DNA of 64,000 bases from Pseudomonas sp. GM50. Its GTDB lineage: Bacteria; Pseudomonadota; Gammaproteobacteria; Pseudomonadales; Pseudomonadaceae. The translations under genes and the position numbers were made by a program. Of the stretch, positions 1 to 9,581 are shown one piece after another; the first letter of the stretch is position 1; every line of letters starts with the position of its first letter. The stretch is from positions 62,001 to 126,000 of the forward strand of contig NZ_AKJK01000005.1 in assembly GCF_000282375.1 (NCBI RefSeq), given 5' to 3'. Under the pieces are notes generated by a model. The model did not search any database, was not told the DNA's origin, and saw nothing but the letters and a program-made list of their open reading frames with translations.

Positions 1-486
1 CGGTGCTTCGTCCAGCTGCCAGTCAATGCCCAGGTCCGGATCGTCCCAGCGAATGCTGCGCTCGGCCGACGGAGTGTAGTAGTCGGTGGTTTTGTAGAGG
101 AACTCGGCGAAATCACTCAACACCACGAAACCATGGGCAAAACCTTCCGGCACCCAGAGTTGGCGATGGTTGTCGGCGGACAGACGCACAGCGACCCATT
201 TGCCGAAATGCGGCGAGCTGCGGCGAATATCCACCGCCACGTCCAGCACTTCACCGGCGGTGACCCGGACCAGTTTGCCCTGGGTGTTTTCCAGTTGGTA
301 ATGCAGGCCGCGCAGTACGCCTTTTTGCGAGCGGGAATGGTTGTCCTGAACGAATTGGGTGTCCAGACCAGTTGCTTCCTGGAAAGCCTTGGCGTTGAAG
401 CTCTCGTAGAAGAAGCCGCGCTCGTCACCAAATACCTTGGGTTCGATGATCAGAACACCGGGCAGGTCGGTGGTGACTATATTCAT
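1..486 (-). CDS. rfbC: dTDP-4-dehydrorhamnose 3,5-epimerase (partial, C-terminus outside window)
   Basis: Cupin-fold epimerase of dTDP-L-rhamnose synthesis, converting dTDP-4-dehydro-6-deoxyglucose to dTDP-4-dehydrorhamnose in the cytoplasm for O-antigen or rhamnolipid precursors. The first 162 residues are visible and the gene runs off the left edge; family members are about 180 aa. Family signatures are present: DERGFFYESF near residue 21, GVLRGLHYQ with the catalytic-base His at 62, Lys71, and VPEGFAHGF at 112-120. The start is the ATG whose complement is at 484-486, preceded on the minus strand by a purine-rich GGAGAAAC stretch. rfbA and rfbB would be expected beyond the left edge. Confidence 0.95.
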   Translation of the reverse strand, partial: MNIVTTDLPGVLIIEPKVFGDERGFFYESFNAKAFQEATGLDTQFVQDNHSRSQKGVLRGLHYQLENTQGKLVRVTAGEVLDVAVDIRRSSPHFGKWVAVRLSADNHRQLWVPEGFAHGFVVLSDFAEFLYKTTDYYTPSAERSIRWDDPDLGIDWQLDEAP

Positions 487-663
487 GGTGTTTCTCCGGC
501 AATAGGCGTGATGGCCGACATTCTCACGCAAAGTGGCGGCGGGTGCGAGTGGGACGGTGAAGAGAGTTGTGCGGGCATTTGATTTGCGCCCACCAGGAAG
601 GGGTTGCGTATCGCCCGAAGCAGTGGCGATATAAGCGCCTAATAAAATTTCAGGGGTCGTTGT

Positions 664-3576
664 ATGCCACTCGCCACGTTGATTCACCGCGCCAGTTTGC
701 CCAGCCCGCACGTGTCTGCGGCGCAAGCGCTTGAGCTGCTGGAGGAACATTATGGGCTGAGTGGGCGGTTGCAGACGCTTGGTAGCCAACAGGATCTCAA
801 CTACCGGGTCGACAGTGACCAGGGGCGTTTTGTCCTGAAAATCTGCCGTGGCGATTATTCGGCGCTGGAGCTGCAAGCCCAGCACGCAGGGCTCAAGCAT
901 CTGGCTGAACATCCCGGCATGCAGGTGCCGCGAGTGGTCCCGGCCAGGAATGGTGCAGACCTTCTCTCTCTGGAGGTTGGGGGGCAGGCGGTGCACATGC
1001 GCCTGCTTGATTACATCGACGGCCAATCCCTGACGCATCTCGATCATCTAAGCCATTCAGTGGTTGCAGGTTTCGGTCGGCTCTGCGGCGAAATGGACCT
1101 GGCACTGGCTGGTTTCGATCATCCGGGCCTTGAGCGCACCCTTCAATGGGACGCCCGCCACGCCAATGCGTTGATCGCGCATTTGCTGCCGGTGATCAAG
1201 GATGAGCGGCAACGGGCGTTGATTGCTGAAGCGGCCGAACAAGCCGAGCGCCATTTGCAGCCCTTGGTGGACAAGCTGCCGGTGCAGGCGATTCACATGG
1301 ACATCACCGACGACAACGTAGTCTGGCAGCGAGATTCGCAGCGCCAATGGCAGTTGCAGGGCGTCATCGATTTCGGCGATCTGGTTCGAACCTGGCGGAT
1401 CACCGATCTGTCGGTGACTTGCGCCGCGCTGCTGCACCATGCCGATGGCGATCCGTTCTACATTTTGCCGGCGGTTCGGGCTTATCACGCGGCCAATCCG
1501 TTGCAGCATGAAGAATTGCTGGCGCTCTGGCCGCTGATCGTTGCGCGTTCGGCGGTGCTGGTGCTGAGTGGGGAACAGCAGGTCAGCATCGATCCGGGCA
1601 ATGAGTACAGTCGTGACAACCTGACCCATGAGTGGGAAATTTTCCGTGTTGCCACATCGGTGCCGTTGGCGTTGATGGAGGCGGCGATTCTTACGGCAGT
1701 CGGTCAAAGCCTGCCGAGCATCGGCAGCGAGGGTTTCGCGCCATTGTTGCCGAGTCTGGTGGGGCGTGAATTTGCGTTGATCGATCTGGGCGTGCTCAGT
1801 CCGCATTTCGAGGCTGGTAACTGGGAGCAGCAAGGGATCGATCTGCGTTTGTTGACGCAAGCCGCCGCGGCTCATGGTCTGGCGGCCAGTCGATATGGCC
1901 AGTATCGTTTGTCCCGCACTCGGCCGGACTGTGCCAGCGAACCGGATACTTTCCCGTTACACGTTGCATTGCGAGTGCCCGACGGCACGGCGGTCGAAGC
2001 GCCGTTTGCCGGGGTTATCCATATCGAAGGAGAGAACCTGCTGCAACTGGACGGCCCAGAGCTCAGTGTCCGATTGTGGGGTGTGACCCCGTCGGTACGC
2101 AGTAGCGCGGCGCTGGTCAAAGGCCAAGTGCTGGGTTCGGTCAGCGGGCCGTTGATTGTGCAATTGTGTCGAAGCGCTCAGCTCGACGCGCCGTTGTTTT
2201 GCACACCTTCGCGCGCGGCAGCCTGGCAGGCATTGTGTCCTTCACCTGCCGTGTTGCTGGGCCTGGCCTGTGATGCAGAAGAAGAACTCGACCCGCAGAC
2301 ATTGCTGGCCCGCCGTGACGCGAGTTTCGCTCGCTCCCAGAAGCACTATTACGTCGACCCGCCGCGTATCGAGCGCGGTTGGCGCAATCACCTGATCGAC
2401 ATGCAGGGCCGTTCTTACCTCGACATGCTCAACAACGTCGCGGTCCTGGGGCATGGCCATCCGCGCATGGCCGCCGTTGCCAGTCGACAGTGGTCGTTGC
2501 TCAACACCAACTCGCGTTTTCACTACGCGGCGATTGCCGAGTTTTCCGAGCGCTTGCTGAAGCTGGCACCTGAAAACATGGATCGAGTATTTCTGGTCAA
2601 CAGCGGCACCGAGGCCAATGACCTGGCGATCCGTCTGGCTTGGGCCTACAGCGGCGGTCGCGACATGCTCAGCGTGCTGGAGGCTTATCACGGCTGGTCA
2701 GTGGCGGCGGACGCGGTTTCGACCTCGATTGCCGACAACCCCAAGGCCTTGAGCAGCCGTCCGGACTGGGTGCATCCGGTGACCGCGCCGAACACCTATC
2801 GCGGTGAATTTCGTGGCGTCGACAGCGCACCGGACTACGTGCGCAGCGTCGAACACAACCTGGCGAAAATCGCCGAGCAGAAACGCCAGTTAGCCGGTTT
2901 CATCTGCGAGCCGGTGTACGGCAATGCCGGCGGTATCTCGTTGCCGCCGGGTTATTTGAAGCAGGTTTATGCACTGGTCCGCGCTCAGGGCGGGGTGTGC
3001 ATCGCCGACGAAGTGCAGGTCGGTTACGGCCGCATGGGCAAATTCTTCTGGGGCTTCGAAGAGCAGGGCGTGGTGCCGGACATCATCACCATGGCCAAAG
3101 GCATGGGTAACGGCCAGCCGTTGGGCGCAGTCATTACCCGACGGGAGATTGCTGAAGCGCTGGAAGCCGAGGGTTACTTCTTCTCGTCGGCCGGTGGCAG
3201 CCCGGTCAGTTGCCGGATCGGCATGGCAGTGCTGGATGTGATGGAAGAAGAAAAACTCTGGGAAAACGCCCAGGTCGTGGGCAGGTATTTCAAGGAACGT
3301 CTTGAAGCGTTGATCGACCGACATCCGTTGGTGGGGGCGGTGCATGGCTCCGGTTTTTATCTGGGCGTGGAGTTGATCCGCAATCGAGAAACCCTGGAGC
3401 CCGCGACTGAAGAAACCACGGCGTTGTGCGATCGCCTTCGTGAGTTGGGGATCTTCATGCAGCCGACGGGTGATTACCTGAACATCCTCAAGATCAAACC
3501 GCCGATGGTTACCTCGCGTCAGAGCGTGGATTTCTTCGTCGACATGCTGTCGAAGGTGTTGGACGAAGGGTTGTAA
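664..3576 (+). CDS. Kinase / M23-like / class III aminotransferase fusion protein
   Basis: A 970-aa three-part protein. The N-terminal third is an aminoglycoside-phosphotransferase-fold kinase with the catalytic loop HMDITDDN (His211, Asp213) and the metal-binding IDFGD (Asp236). A central stretch of about residues 430-510 resembles a LytM/M23 or biotinyl-like barrel without an obvious catalytic His set. The C-terminal 430 residues are a PLP class III aminotransferase with DEVQVGYGR (Asp782) and the Schiff-base Lys812 in MAKGMGNGQP. Known relatives are hydroxylysine kinase fused to AGXT2L-type ammoniophospholyases, which phosphorylate an amino alcohol and then eliminate phosphate and ammonia. 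By inference this enzyme does both steps on one chain. It lies upstream of aguBA, separated by a REP pair; the substrate is not evident from sequence. Confidence 0.85.
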   Translation: MPLATLIHRASLPSPHVSAAQALELLEEHYGLSGRLQTLGSQQDLNYRVDSDQGRFVLKICRGDYSALELQAQHAGLKHLAEHPGMQVPRVVPARNGADLLSLEVGGQAVHMRLLDYIDGQSLTHLDHLSHSVVAGFGRLCGEMDLALAGFDHPGLERTLQWDARHANALIAHLLPVIKDERQRALIAEAAEQAERHLQPLVDKLPVQAIHMDITDDNVVWQRDSQRQWQLQGVIDFGDLVRTWRITDLSVTCAALLHHADGDPFYILPAVRAYHAANPLQHEELLALWPLIVARSAVLVLSGEQQVSIDPGNEYSRDNLTHEWEIFRVATSVPLALMEAAILTAVGQSLPSIGSEGFAPLLPSLVGREFALIDLGVLSPHFEAGNWEQQGIDLRLLTQAAAAHGLAASRYGQYRLSRTRPDCASEPDTFPLHVALRVPDGTAVEAPFAGVIHIEGENLLQLDGPELSVRLWGVTPSVRSSAALVKGQVLGSVSGPLIVQLCRSAQLDAPLFCTPSRAAAWQALCPSPAVLLGLACDAEEELDPQTLLARRDASFARSQKHYYVDPPRIERGWRNHLIDMQGRSYLDMLNNVAVLGHGHPRMAAVASRQWSLLNTNSRFHYAAIAEFSERLLKLAPENMDRVFLVNSGTEANDLAIRLAWAYSGGRDMLSVLEAYHGWSVAADAVSTSIADNPKALSSRPDWVHPVTAPNTYRGEFRGVDSAPDYVRSVEHNLAKIAEQKRQLAGFICEPVYGNAGGISLPPGYLKQVYALVRAQGGVCIADEVQVGYGRMGKFFWGFEEQGVVPDIITMAKGMGNGQPLGAVITRREIAEALEAEGYFFSSAGGSPVSCRIGMAVLDVMEEEKLWENAQVVGRYFKERLEALIDRHPLVGAVHGSGFYLGVELIRNRETLEPATEETTALCDRLRELGIFMQPTGDYLNILKIKPPMVTSRQSVDFFVDMLSKVLDEGL

Positions 3577-3905
3577 GACTTGAGATCGCTTTCGCGGGCA
3601 AGCCTCGCTCCTACAGGTCTGTGTCGTGCGCATATTCCGCGAACGACATAAATCCGTAGGAGCGAGCGGTGCGGCGATCCGACTTGCCCGCGAAAGCGTC
3701 ATAAAGGCATGCATAAATATCGATTGTTATCGGGTTTAAGTGGAGTATTTTAGACAGAAAGAATATTTATCGCTTTAAAAGCCGATTTTTATCGGCTATA
3801 AAGTCGCCACTGCCCACGGTGTGGATGAACCACGCCCGGTGCTGCCTCTTTCTGTCATCGGTCGATGCCACCCTCGACCCTCAGCACTTGCCCAGGAGAT
3901 GATTC
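3577..3905. other. Intergenic region upstream of aguB
   Basis: Apart from the REP pair, this stretch holds an A/T-rich region (about 3710-3800) with a small hairpin, AGCCGATTTTTATCGGCT near 3779-3797. It is likely the aguBA promoter region. No gene is seen. A Shine-Dalgarno-like AGGAG precedes the aguB ATG. Confidence 0.5.
3584..3699. repeat. Inverted REP pair (REPIN-like)
   Basis: CGCTTTCGCGGGCAAG at 3587-3602 is mirrored exactly by CTTGCCCGCGAAAGCG at 3683-3698, and GCTCCTAC is mirrored by GTAGGAGC inside. This is a palindromic intergenic element of the Pseudomonas REP type, sitting between the fusion gene and aguB. Confidence 0.85.
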
Positions 3906-4784
3906 ATGAGCCGTATCGTTACCGTCGCCGCTACCCAGATGGCCTGTTCCTGGGACCTTGAAGCCAACATCGAGACCGCTGAAAAGCGGGTCCGTGAGGC
4001 CGCGGCGAAAGGCGCGCAAATCATCCTGATCCAGGAGCTGTTCGAGGCGCCGTACTTCTGCCAGAAACCGAACCCTGACTACCTGCAGCTGGCCACGACG
4101 GTAGAAGACAACGTCGCCATCAAGCATTTCCAGAAGGTCGCCAAAGAGCTGCAGGTTGTTCTGCCAATCAGCTTCTACGAGCTGGCCGGCCGCGCGCGTT
4201 TCAACAGCATCGCGATCATCGATGCCGACGGCAGCAACCTCGGGATTTATCGTAAAAGCCATATCCCGGATGGCCCTGGCTATCACGAAAAGTACTACTT
4301 CAACCCGGGTGATACCGGCTTCAAAGTCTGGAACACCCGTTACGCGAAAATCGGCGTGGGCATCTGCTGGGATCAGTGGTTCCCTGAGTGCGCCCGCAGC
4401 ATGGCGCTGCAAGGCGCGGAAATCCTGTTCTACCCGACCGCCATCGGCAGCGAGCCACACGACAAGACCATTTCGTCCCGCGACCATTGGCAGCGCGTGC
4501 AACAAGGCCATGCCGGCGCCAACCTGATGCCGCTGATCGCCAGCAACCGCATCGGCAACGAAGAGCAGGACGGCTACGACATTACCTTCTACGGCTCGTC
4601 GTTCATTGCCAACCAGTTTGGCGAGAAAGTCCAGGAGCTGAACGAAACAGAAGAAGGCATTCTGGTTCACAGTTTCGACCTCGATGAGCTGGAACACATC
4701 CGCAGCGCATGGGGCTCGTTCCGTGACCGTCGCCCAAACCTGTACGGCGCGATCAAAACCCTCGACGGTTCCCTGGAGTCCTGA
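3906..4784 (+). CDS. aguB: N-carbamoylputrescine amidase
   Basis: Nitrilase-superfamily hydrolase of 292 aa that converts N-carbamoylputrescine to putrescine, CO2 and ammonia, the second step of agmatine catabolism. The Glu-Lys-Cys triad is readable: Glu44 in IQELFEAPYF, Lys117 in YRKSHIPDGPG, and Cys154 in GVGICWDQWFPE. The length is normal for the family. The start ATG at 3906 has AGGAGATGATTC upstream. It ends 3 bp before aguA, so the two form a tight operon that turns agmatine into putrescine. No aguR-type regulator is adjacent. Confidence 0.95.
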   Translation: MSRIVTVAATQMACSWDLEANIETAEKRVREAAAKGAQIILIQELFEAPYFCQKPNPDYLQLATTVEDNVAIKHFQKVAKELQVVLPISFYELAGRARFNSIAIIDADGSNLGIYRKSHIPDGPGYHEKYYFNPGDTGFKVWNTRYAKIGVGICWDQWFPECARSMALQGAEILFYPTAIGSEPHDKTISSRDHWQRVQQGHAGANLMPLIASNRIGNEEQDGYDITFYGSSFIANQFGEKVQELNETEEGILVHSFDLDELEHIRSAWGSFRDRRPNLYGAIKTLDGSLES

Positions 4785-4787
4785 ACC

Positions 4788-5894
4788 ATGACCACTTTGA
4801 ACAGCACCCCTCGCACCGACGGCTTTTACATGCCCGCCGAATGGGCACCACAGACCCAGACCTGGATGGTCTGGCCCGAGCGCCCGGACAACTGGCGCCT
4901 GGGCGGCAAACCGGCGCAAGCCGCGCATGTGGCGGTGGCCAAGGCCATCGCGCGTTTCGAACCGGTGACCGTGGCGGTTTCCGCCGGCCAGTACGAAAAT
5001 GCTCGCGCCCGTCTCGACGTGCCGAATATTCGTTTGGTGGAGATGTCCAGCGATGACGCTTGGGTTCGGGATACTGGTCCGACGTTCGTCATCAACAACG
5101 GTGGCGAAGTCCGCGGTGTGGATTGGGATTTCAATGCCTGGGGCGGTTTCGACGGTGGTCTGTATTCGCCGTGGAACCGTGACTCGCAGGTGGCGGGCAA
5201 GATCCTCGAAATCGAGCGCAGCCCGCGCTACCGCACGGAAGGTTTTGTGCTCGAGGGCGGCTCGATCCATGTCGATGGCGAAGGCACCCTGATCACTACC
5301 GAAGAATGCTTGCTCAACCGCAATCGCAATCCGCATATGGACCGTGCGCAAATCGAAGCGGTGCTCAGCGCCAATCTGGCTGTGGATAAGATCATTTGGC
5401 TGCCGGACGGTTTGTTCAACGACGAAACCGACGGCCATGTGGATAACTTCTGCTGCTACGTGCGTCCGGGCGAAGTACTGCTGGCCTGGACCGACGACCC
5501 GCAGGACCCGAACTATCCGCGCTGCCAGGCGGCAATGAACGTGCTGCAAAACAGCACCGATGCCAAAGGGCGCCCATTCACGGTGCACAAGATGCCGATT
5601 CCTGGGCCGCTGTACGCGACCGAAGACGAGTGTGCTGGCGTGGATCCTGTAGATGGCACTCAGGAACGTAATCCAACGGTTCGTCTGGCCGGCTCTTACG
5701 TGAACTTCCTGATCGTCAATGGCGGCATCATCGCGCCGAGCTTCGATGATCCATTGGACGGTCCGGCCAAAGAGATTTTGCAGGCATTGTTCCCGCAACA
5801 CGAAGTGGTCATGGTGCCGGGTCGCGAACTGTTACTGGGGGGCGGTAACATCCACTGCCTTACCCAACAACAGCCCGCGCCGCACAAGGAGTGA
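4788..5894 (+). CDS. aguA: Agmatine deiminase
   Basis: Pentein (guanidino-group modifying) enzyme of 368 aa that hydrolyses agmatine to N-carbamoylputrescine and ammonia. Visible signatures include [18 protein letters not shown] near the N-terminus, [12 protein letters not shown] around residue 86, [10 protein letters not shown], and the nucleophile Cys357 in [11 protein letters not shown] near the C-terminus. It is co-transcribed with aguB, with only 3 bp between them. A terminator follows at 5964-5999. The order aguB-aguA matches the known Pseudomonas operon. Confidence 0.95.
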   Translation: MTTLNSTPRTDGFYMPAEWAPQTQTWMVWPERPDNWRLGGKPAQAAHVAVAKAIARFEPVTVAVSAGQYENARARLDVPNIRLVEMSSDDAWVRDTGPTFVINNGGEVRGVDWDFNAWGGFDGGLYSPWNRDSQVAGKILEIERSPRYRTEGFVLEGGSIHVDGEGTLITTEECLLNRNRNPHMDRAQIEAVLSANLAVDKIIWLPDGLFNDETDGHVDNFCCYVRPGEVLLAWTDDPQDPNYPRCQAAMNVLQNSTDAKGRPFTVHKMPIPGPLYATEDECAGVDPVDGTQERNPTVRLAGSYVNFLIVNGGIIAPSFDDPLDGPAKEILQALFPQHEVVMVPGRELLLGGGNIHCLTQQQPAPHKE

Positions 5895-5963
5895 GTGAGG
5901 TTGTAACAGCCTGAGTTGCTTGAAGAATCGTTTGAGCAACGATTTAGCCTCGTTATTTCACAC

Positions 5964-5999
5964 AAAGCCCGCAGCCCGTCAGGACCGCGGGCTTTTTTG
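5964..5999 (+). terminator. Rho-independent terminator of aguBA
   Basis: Stem AAAGCCCGC (5964-5972) pairs with GCGGGCTTT (5987-5995), followed by a T run. Confidence 0.85.
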
Positions 6000-6139
6000 T
6001 ATCCACTTGTCGACACTTCGAAAACATTGGCACAGCTCTTGTATCTTCGTTGGCGCAACATGGGGAGGGAGAGAACTTCGATGTTCTGTCATAAACCTTG
6101 GATAAGTTAGCCGCTCACAAACCAGGAGAGAGCGCTGAG

Positions 6140-6352
6140 ATGAACGCCGAAATGAACGTCGTGAGCGAGCACGCAATGCATCCCCTGGCAGTTAACAGCG
6201 AATCGCTCCAGGTCTTGGCGCAGTGGTTGAAGTCCAATGGAACGCGTCAGATCAGGGAACCTGATCCGCGCCGGATGATGATCGAGCGCTACCCCGCTGG
6301 TTTATTCAGTGAGGCGGAACTGGAAGCACTGTGGGATGTGATGGAAGGATAA
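6140..6352 (+). CDS. Small conserved hypothetical protein (70 aa)
   Basis: Short acidic protein with no recognised domain. It contains RMMIERYPAGLFSEAELEALWD in its C-terminal half, which looks like a helical conserved block. The ATG at 6140 is chosen because AGGAGAG lies about 10 bp upstream (6123-6129); a TTG 42 bp earlier is in frame but has no ribosome site. A terminator follows at 6375-6405, so it appears monocistronic. The function is unknown. Confidence 0.7.
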   Translation: MNAEMNVVSEHAMHPLAVNSESLQVLAQWLKSNGTRQIREPDPRRMMIERYPAGLFSEAELEALWDVMEG

Positions 6353-6374
6353 GAAGAAAAACAACGGATTGATA

Positions 6375-6405
6375 AAAGCGCTGCCGGGAAGGCGGCGCTT
6401 TTTTA
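6375..6405 (+). terminator. Rho-independent terminator
   Basis: AAAGCGCTGCC pairs with GGCGGCGCTTT (one G-T pair) across a GGGAA loop, followed by T6. Confidence 0.8.
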
Positions 6406-6440
6406 TGGGCGAAGTTTTTTTGTAATCACTGAAAATTAAC

Positions 6441-6530
6441 TGTGGGAGCGAGCCTGCTCGCGATGGCAATTTTACAATCAACGAATATGTTGAATGTAAT
6501 GGCCTCATCGCGAGCAGGCTCGCTCCCACA
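6441..6530. repeat. REPIN (inverted REP pair)
   Basis: GGGAGCGAGCCTGCTCGCGA near 6444 is repeated in inverse orientation ending CGCTCCCACA at 6530. The same element recurs at 51679 and 55836. It lies in the convergent gap between the small protein and the TonB receptor gene. Confidence 0.9.
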
Positions 6531-6544
6531 AGGTTTTGCAGTGG

Positions 6545-8638
6545 TTAGAAGCTGTAGGTTCCGGTCACGACCAGGCTCCGTGGTGCGCCCGGCTGGATCT
6601 GCGCCGCACTGGTGGCCGACGAGTAATACTCGCGATCGGTGATGTTGTTCAGCGCCGCCCGCAAATCCCAATCCTTGTGCCGGAACCCGGCCAACGCATC
6701 CCAACGGCCATAGCCTGGCAGTACGGTGGTGTTGAGGTTGTCGGCGTAACGTTGGCCCACCAGGGTCAAACCGGTTTCGGCGTACCAGCCCATTTCCGGT
6801 TTCCAGGTCAGGAACAGGCTGCCGTTGTGCTTGGCGACGTTGCTGATGCGTTTGCCTTCGAAGCCGTTGTTGTCCTTCTCGACTGTTGCGTCCTGCACGC
6901 CCACGCCACCGCGCACGTACCAGTTGCCAGCGATCTTGCCGGTACCGGTCAGCTCGATCCCACGGGAGCGTTGCAGGCCGGTGAGCAAGGTCACGGTTGG
7001 ATCGTTCGGGTCGCTGGTGCGACGGTTGGAGAGTTCCAGTTCATAGATCGCCAGCGTAGTGCTCAGGCGATCGTCGAGCCAGTCGCTCTTCACGCCGATT
7101 TCCTTCTGCTTGGTCAGCTCGGGACTCAGGTCGTTGCTGTTGCCGGCCGCGCCTGGCGTGATGCCGATCAAGCCGCCACCGACCGGGGAGAAAGTCTTGG
7201 TCCAGGACGCGTAGAAGGAGTGATTGTGCAGTGGAGTCCAAACCACGCCTACGCGCGGGCTGGTGCTGTGACTGTCGCGATCTTCGGAAATGTCCCGCAG
7301 CTTGTTGGTCGATTCGATATCAAAGGTGTCATAACGCAAGCCGGCTAGCAGTTGCCATTGATCGTTCAGACGCAGTTGATCCTGCACGTACACCGCACGG
7401 CTTTCGACTTCAGTGTGGGTGCTGCTAGACACCTGCATCCGCCCGGTATGGCGCAAGTCGCGATTCGGGTTGTACAGATCCAGCGCCGGTACCGGCGAAC
7501 TACCACGCCCGGAGGTTGCTGCGTTATATAAAGTAGGATCGCGACGCTGGCTGCCGATCTCGATACCGGTCAGCAGGCGATGCTCCAGGCCGAATGTATC
7601 GAAGCCGCCTTCCAGTTCGACGTTGTTATAGACATTGCGGGTGGTCAGGTCCTGCTGCCAGTGTTGGCGCGTGACCTTGTTGGTCGCGGGGGTATAGCCC
7701 GTCAGGTAAGTGTTGTCGAAATCGCTGTTGAGCTTGAATACACCCAGGGTATGGCGCAGCTGCCAGTTGTCGCTGAGTTCATAGCTGAGTTTCGAGCGTA
7801 GGGATTGCGACTTGTCGTCGATGAAATCGTGCTCGCTGCCGTAGGTCGTGTCCCTTCCTACGTCTGCCGGGCGCCCGTTGACACCGGGGATGCCGCGATC
7901 CGGCGTACGGTTGTAGCGGCTGTATTCGTACTGCACCAACCAGTTCAGGTCGGGCGTCAGTTGCCAGCTCATCGACGGCGCGAACAGTTGGCGATTGCCG
8001 CTGACGCCATCGCGAAAACTGTTCTGGTCCATGTTGCCCATATTCAAGAGCAGGCTGATGTTCTCGCTTGGATCGGTGCTGAGGTCGGCATACAGGCTGC
8101 GCAGATCGTCGCTGCCGCCTTGGGCCTCAATGGTCGAGCGACGACCGAACTCCGGCAGCTTGCTGACCCGGTTGACGATCCCGCCCTGGCTGCCACGGCC
8201 ATACAACACCGCCGCCGGGCCTTTGAGGACTTCGATGCGTTCGATGTTGTGCAAGTCGCGCACGTACTGGCTGTCGTCACGGATGCCATCGAGGTAGAAG
8301 TCGTTGCTGGCGTCGAAACCACGGATGCGCAGGCTGTCGAAGCGGGTATCGGCACCGCTGCTGACGTTGGGGATGCCGCTCAGCGCCGTGCCCAGATCGT
8401 TGGTGCCGTAATCCACGACGTTCGCGGTTTTCACCGAATCGATGGCCTGCGGCACGTAACGCACCGGGGTGGCGGTGCGGGTCGCGGTGCTGGTTTCCTT
8501 TACGCGTGGATCGTCAACTTGCGCTTCGGCGCTGATCGAGGTTTCGGGTAAAACGGTCGTGGCGGCGCAGGTAAAACCTGCAGACAGGAAAGCAGAGAGC
8601 CCAAGGGTGATGGGCGTAAGGCGGGAAGGGGCAGGCAT
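6545..8638 (-). CDS. TonB-dependent siderophore receptor
   Basis: Outer-membrane receptor of 697 aa for a ferric siderophore, of the catecholate/Fiu-FoxA-like type. It has an N-terminal signal peptide (about residues 1-25, ending near TCAA), then a plug domain. The plug shows RFDSLRIRGFDASNDFYLDG and RIEVLKGPAAVLYGRGSQGG (residues about 105-155). A long beta-barrel ends in Phe (VVTGTYSF), the usual outer-membrane C-terminal signal. There is no N-terminal FecA-type signalling extension, so regulation through a dedicated sigma/anti-sigma pair is not expected. A Fur-like site lies at 8682-8700 upstream. The exact siderophore cannot be read from sequence. Confidence 0.9.
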   Translation of the reverse strand: MPAPSRLTPITLGLSAFLSAGFTCAATTVLPETSISAEAQVDDPRVKETSTATRTATPVRYVPQAIDSVKTANVVDYGTNDLGTALSGIPNVSSGADTRFDSLRIRGFDASNDFYLDGIRDDSQYVRDLHNIERIEVLKGPAAVLYGRGSQGGIVNRVSKLPEFGRRSTIEAQGGSDDLRSLYADLSTDPSENISLLLNMGNMDQNSFRDGVSGNRQLFAPSMSWQLTPDLNWLVQYEYSRYNRTPDRGIPGVNGRPADVGRDTTYGSEHDFIDDKSQSLRSKLSYELSDNWQLRHTLGVFKLNSDFDNTYLTGYTPATNKVTRQHWQQDLTTRNVYNNVELEGGFDTFGLEHRLLTGIEIGSQRRDPTLYNAATSGRGSSPVPALDLYNPNRDLRHTGRMQVSSSTHTEVESRAVYVQDQLRLNDQWQLLAGLRYDTFDIESTNKLRDISEDRDSHSTSPRVGVVWTPLHNHSFYASWTKTFSPVGGGLIGITPGAAGNSNDLSPELTKQKEIGVKSDWLDDRLSTTLAIYELELSNRRTSDPNDPTVTLLTGLQRSRGIELTGTGKIAGNWYVRGGVGVQDATVEKDNNGFEGKRISNVAKHNGSLFLTWKPEMGWYAETGLTLVGQRYADNLNTTVLPGYGRWDALAGFRHKDWDLRAALNNITDREYYSSATSAAQIQPGAPRSLVVTGTYSF

Positions 8639-8681
8639 CTGAAGCGCATCCGGAAGGGTAGAAAAATTCGAGGGCGCGAAT

Positions 8682-8700
8682 GGTAATGCTTGCTATTTAC
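8682..8700 (-). promoter_or_regulatory. Candidate Fur box
   Basis: On the minus strand GTAAATAGCAAGCATTACC matches the 19-bp Fur consensus at about 12 of 19 positions. It lies 44 bp upstream of the TonB receptor start, consistent with iron repression. Confidence 0.45.
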
Positions 8701-8892
8701 TTTCGTTAACTATTCTTGAACGGTTCTCTTGTTTGATTGTTTCAAGTTATGTCGTGATTGGTACAAAGGTGCAACGGGGTCATTCGACCGATTCATGAAA
8801 CAGACTGAAAGCCATTCCAGCGTTTTTCCGAAACTGTCTGGGGATTAATCTGCCGGCATTGAGTTTTCCTACTTTGTTGCCGGAGTTTTCCC

Positions 8893-9564
8893 ATGATCCT
8901 TCACTACATTTACGACCCATTGTGCGGTTGGTGCTACGGCGCCAAACCATTGGTGCAAGCCGCCCAAGCGGTGTTGCCTGTCATCGCCCACGGTGGCGGC
9001 ATGATGACCGGTGCCAACCGCCAGACCGTTTCGCCACAACTGCGTAACTACGTGATGCCTCACGACCGACGCATCGCCGAGTACACCGGCCAGCCGTTTG
9101 GCGAGGCGTATTTTGAGGGTTTGTTGCGCGATGAGACGGCGGTGTTCGATTCCGCGCCGCCGATTGCCGCTGTGCTGGCCGCCGAGCAGATCGCTGGGCG
9201 CGGGCTAGTCTTGCTGGGGCGTTTGCAGACCGCTCATTACATGGAGGGTCGACGCATCGCTGACGAAGCCGTTCTGCTGGAACTCGCCACACAGACAGGC
9301 CTTGAACCTGAGGCGTTCCAACAGGCATTTAATGAAGCCGACACCGAGCGCCATATCAAGGACAGTCGCGCACTCTTGGCTAATGTTGGCGGTCAGGGTT
9401 TTCCGACTTTCGCACTGGAGCAGGATGGCCAATTCACCCTGGTCGATATCGGGCCCTGGCTCGGCAAGCCGCAAGCGTTCGTTCAATGGTTGAGCCAGTC
9501 GCTTGCGGTAAAAGAGTCTTCATCCGCGCTTCAAGTCTGTGGCCTCGACGGCTGCGCCCATTGA
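8893..9564 (+). CDS. DsbA-family thioredoxin-fold protein
   Basis: A 223-aa thioredoxin-fold protein with the redox motif C11-G-W-C14 right after the first strand and a cis-Pro region GQGFPTF near residue 173. There is no signal peptide, so it is probably cytoplasmic, as in the FrnE-like/DsbA subfamily rather than periplasmic DsbA. Two additional Cys residues sit at the C-terminus (VCGLDGCAH). It is followed 17 bp later by an NTF2-like protein that may share the transcript. The substrate is unknown. Confidence 0.8.
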   Translation: MILHYIYDPLCGWCYGAKPLVQAAQAVLPVIAHGGGMMTGANRQTVSPQLRNYVMPHDRRIAEYTGQPFGEAYFEGLLRDETAVFDSAPPIAAVLAAEQIAGRGLVLLGRLQTAHYMEGRRIADEAVLLELATQTGLEPEAFQQAFNEADTERHIKDSRALLANVGGQGFPTFALEQDGQFTLVDIGPWLGKPQAFVQWLSQSLAVKESSSALQVCGLDGCAH

Positions 9565-9581
9565 ATTCACCTGGAGTTACC

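Noticed and set aside
3855..5801. A very long open minus-strand frame opposite aguB-aguA
   Set aside because: It is antisense to two clear genes. High GC makes stop codons rare in the opposing frame. No domain is seen.
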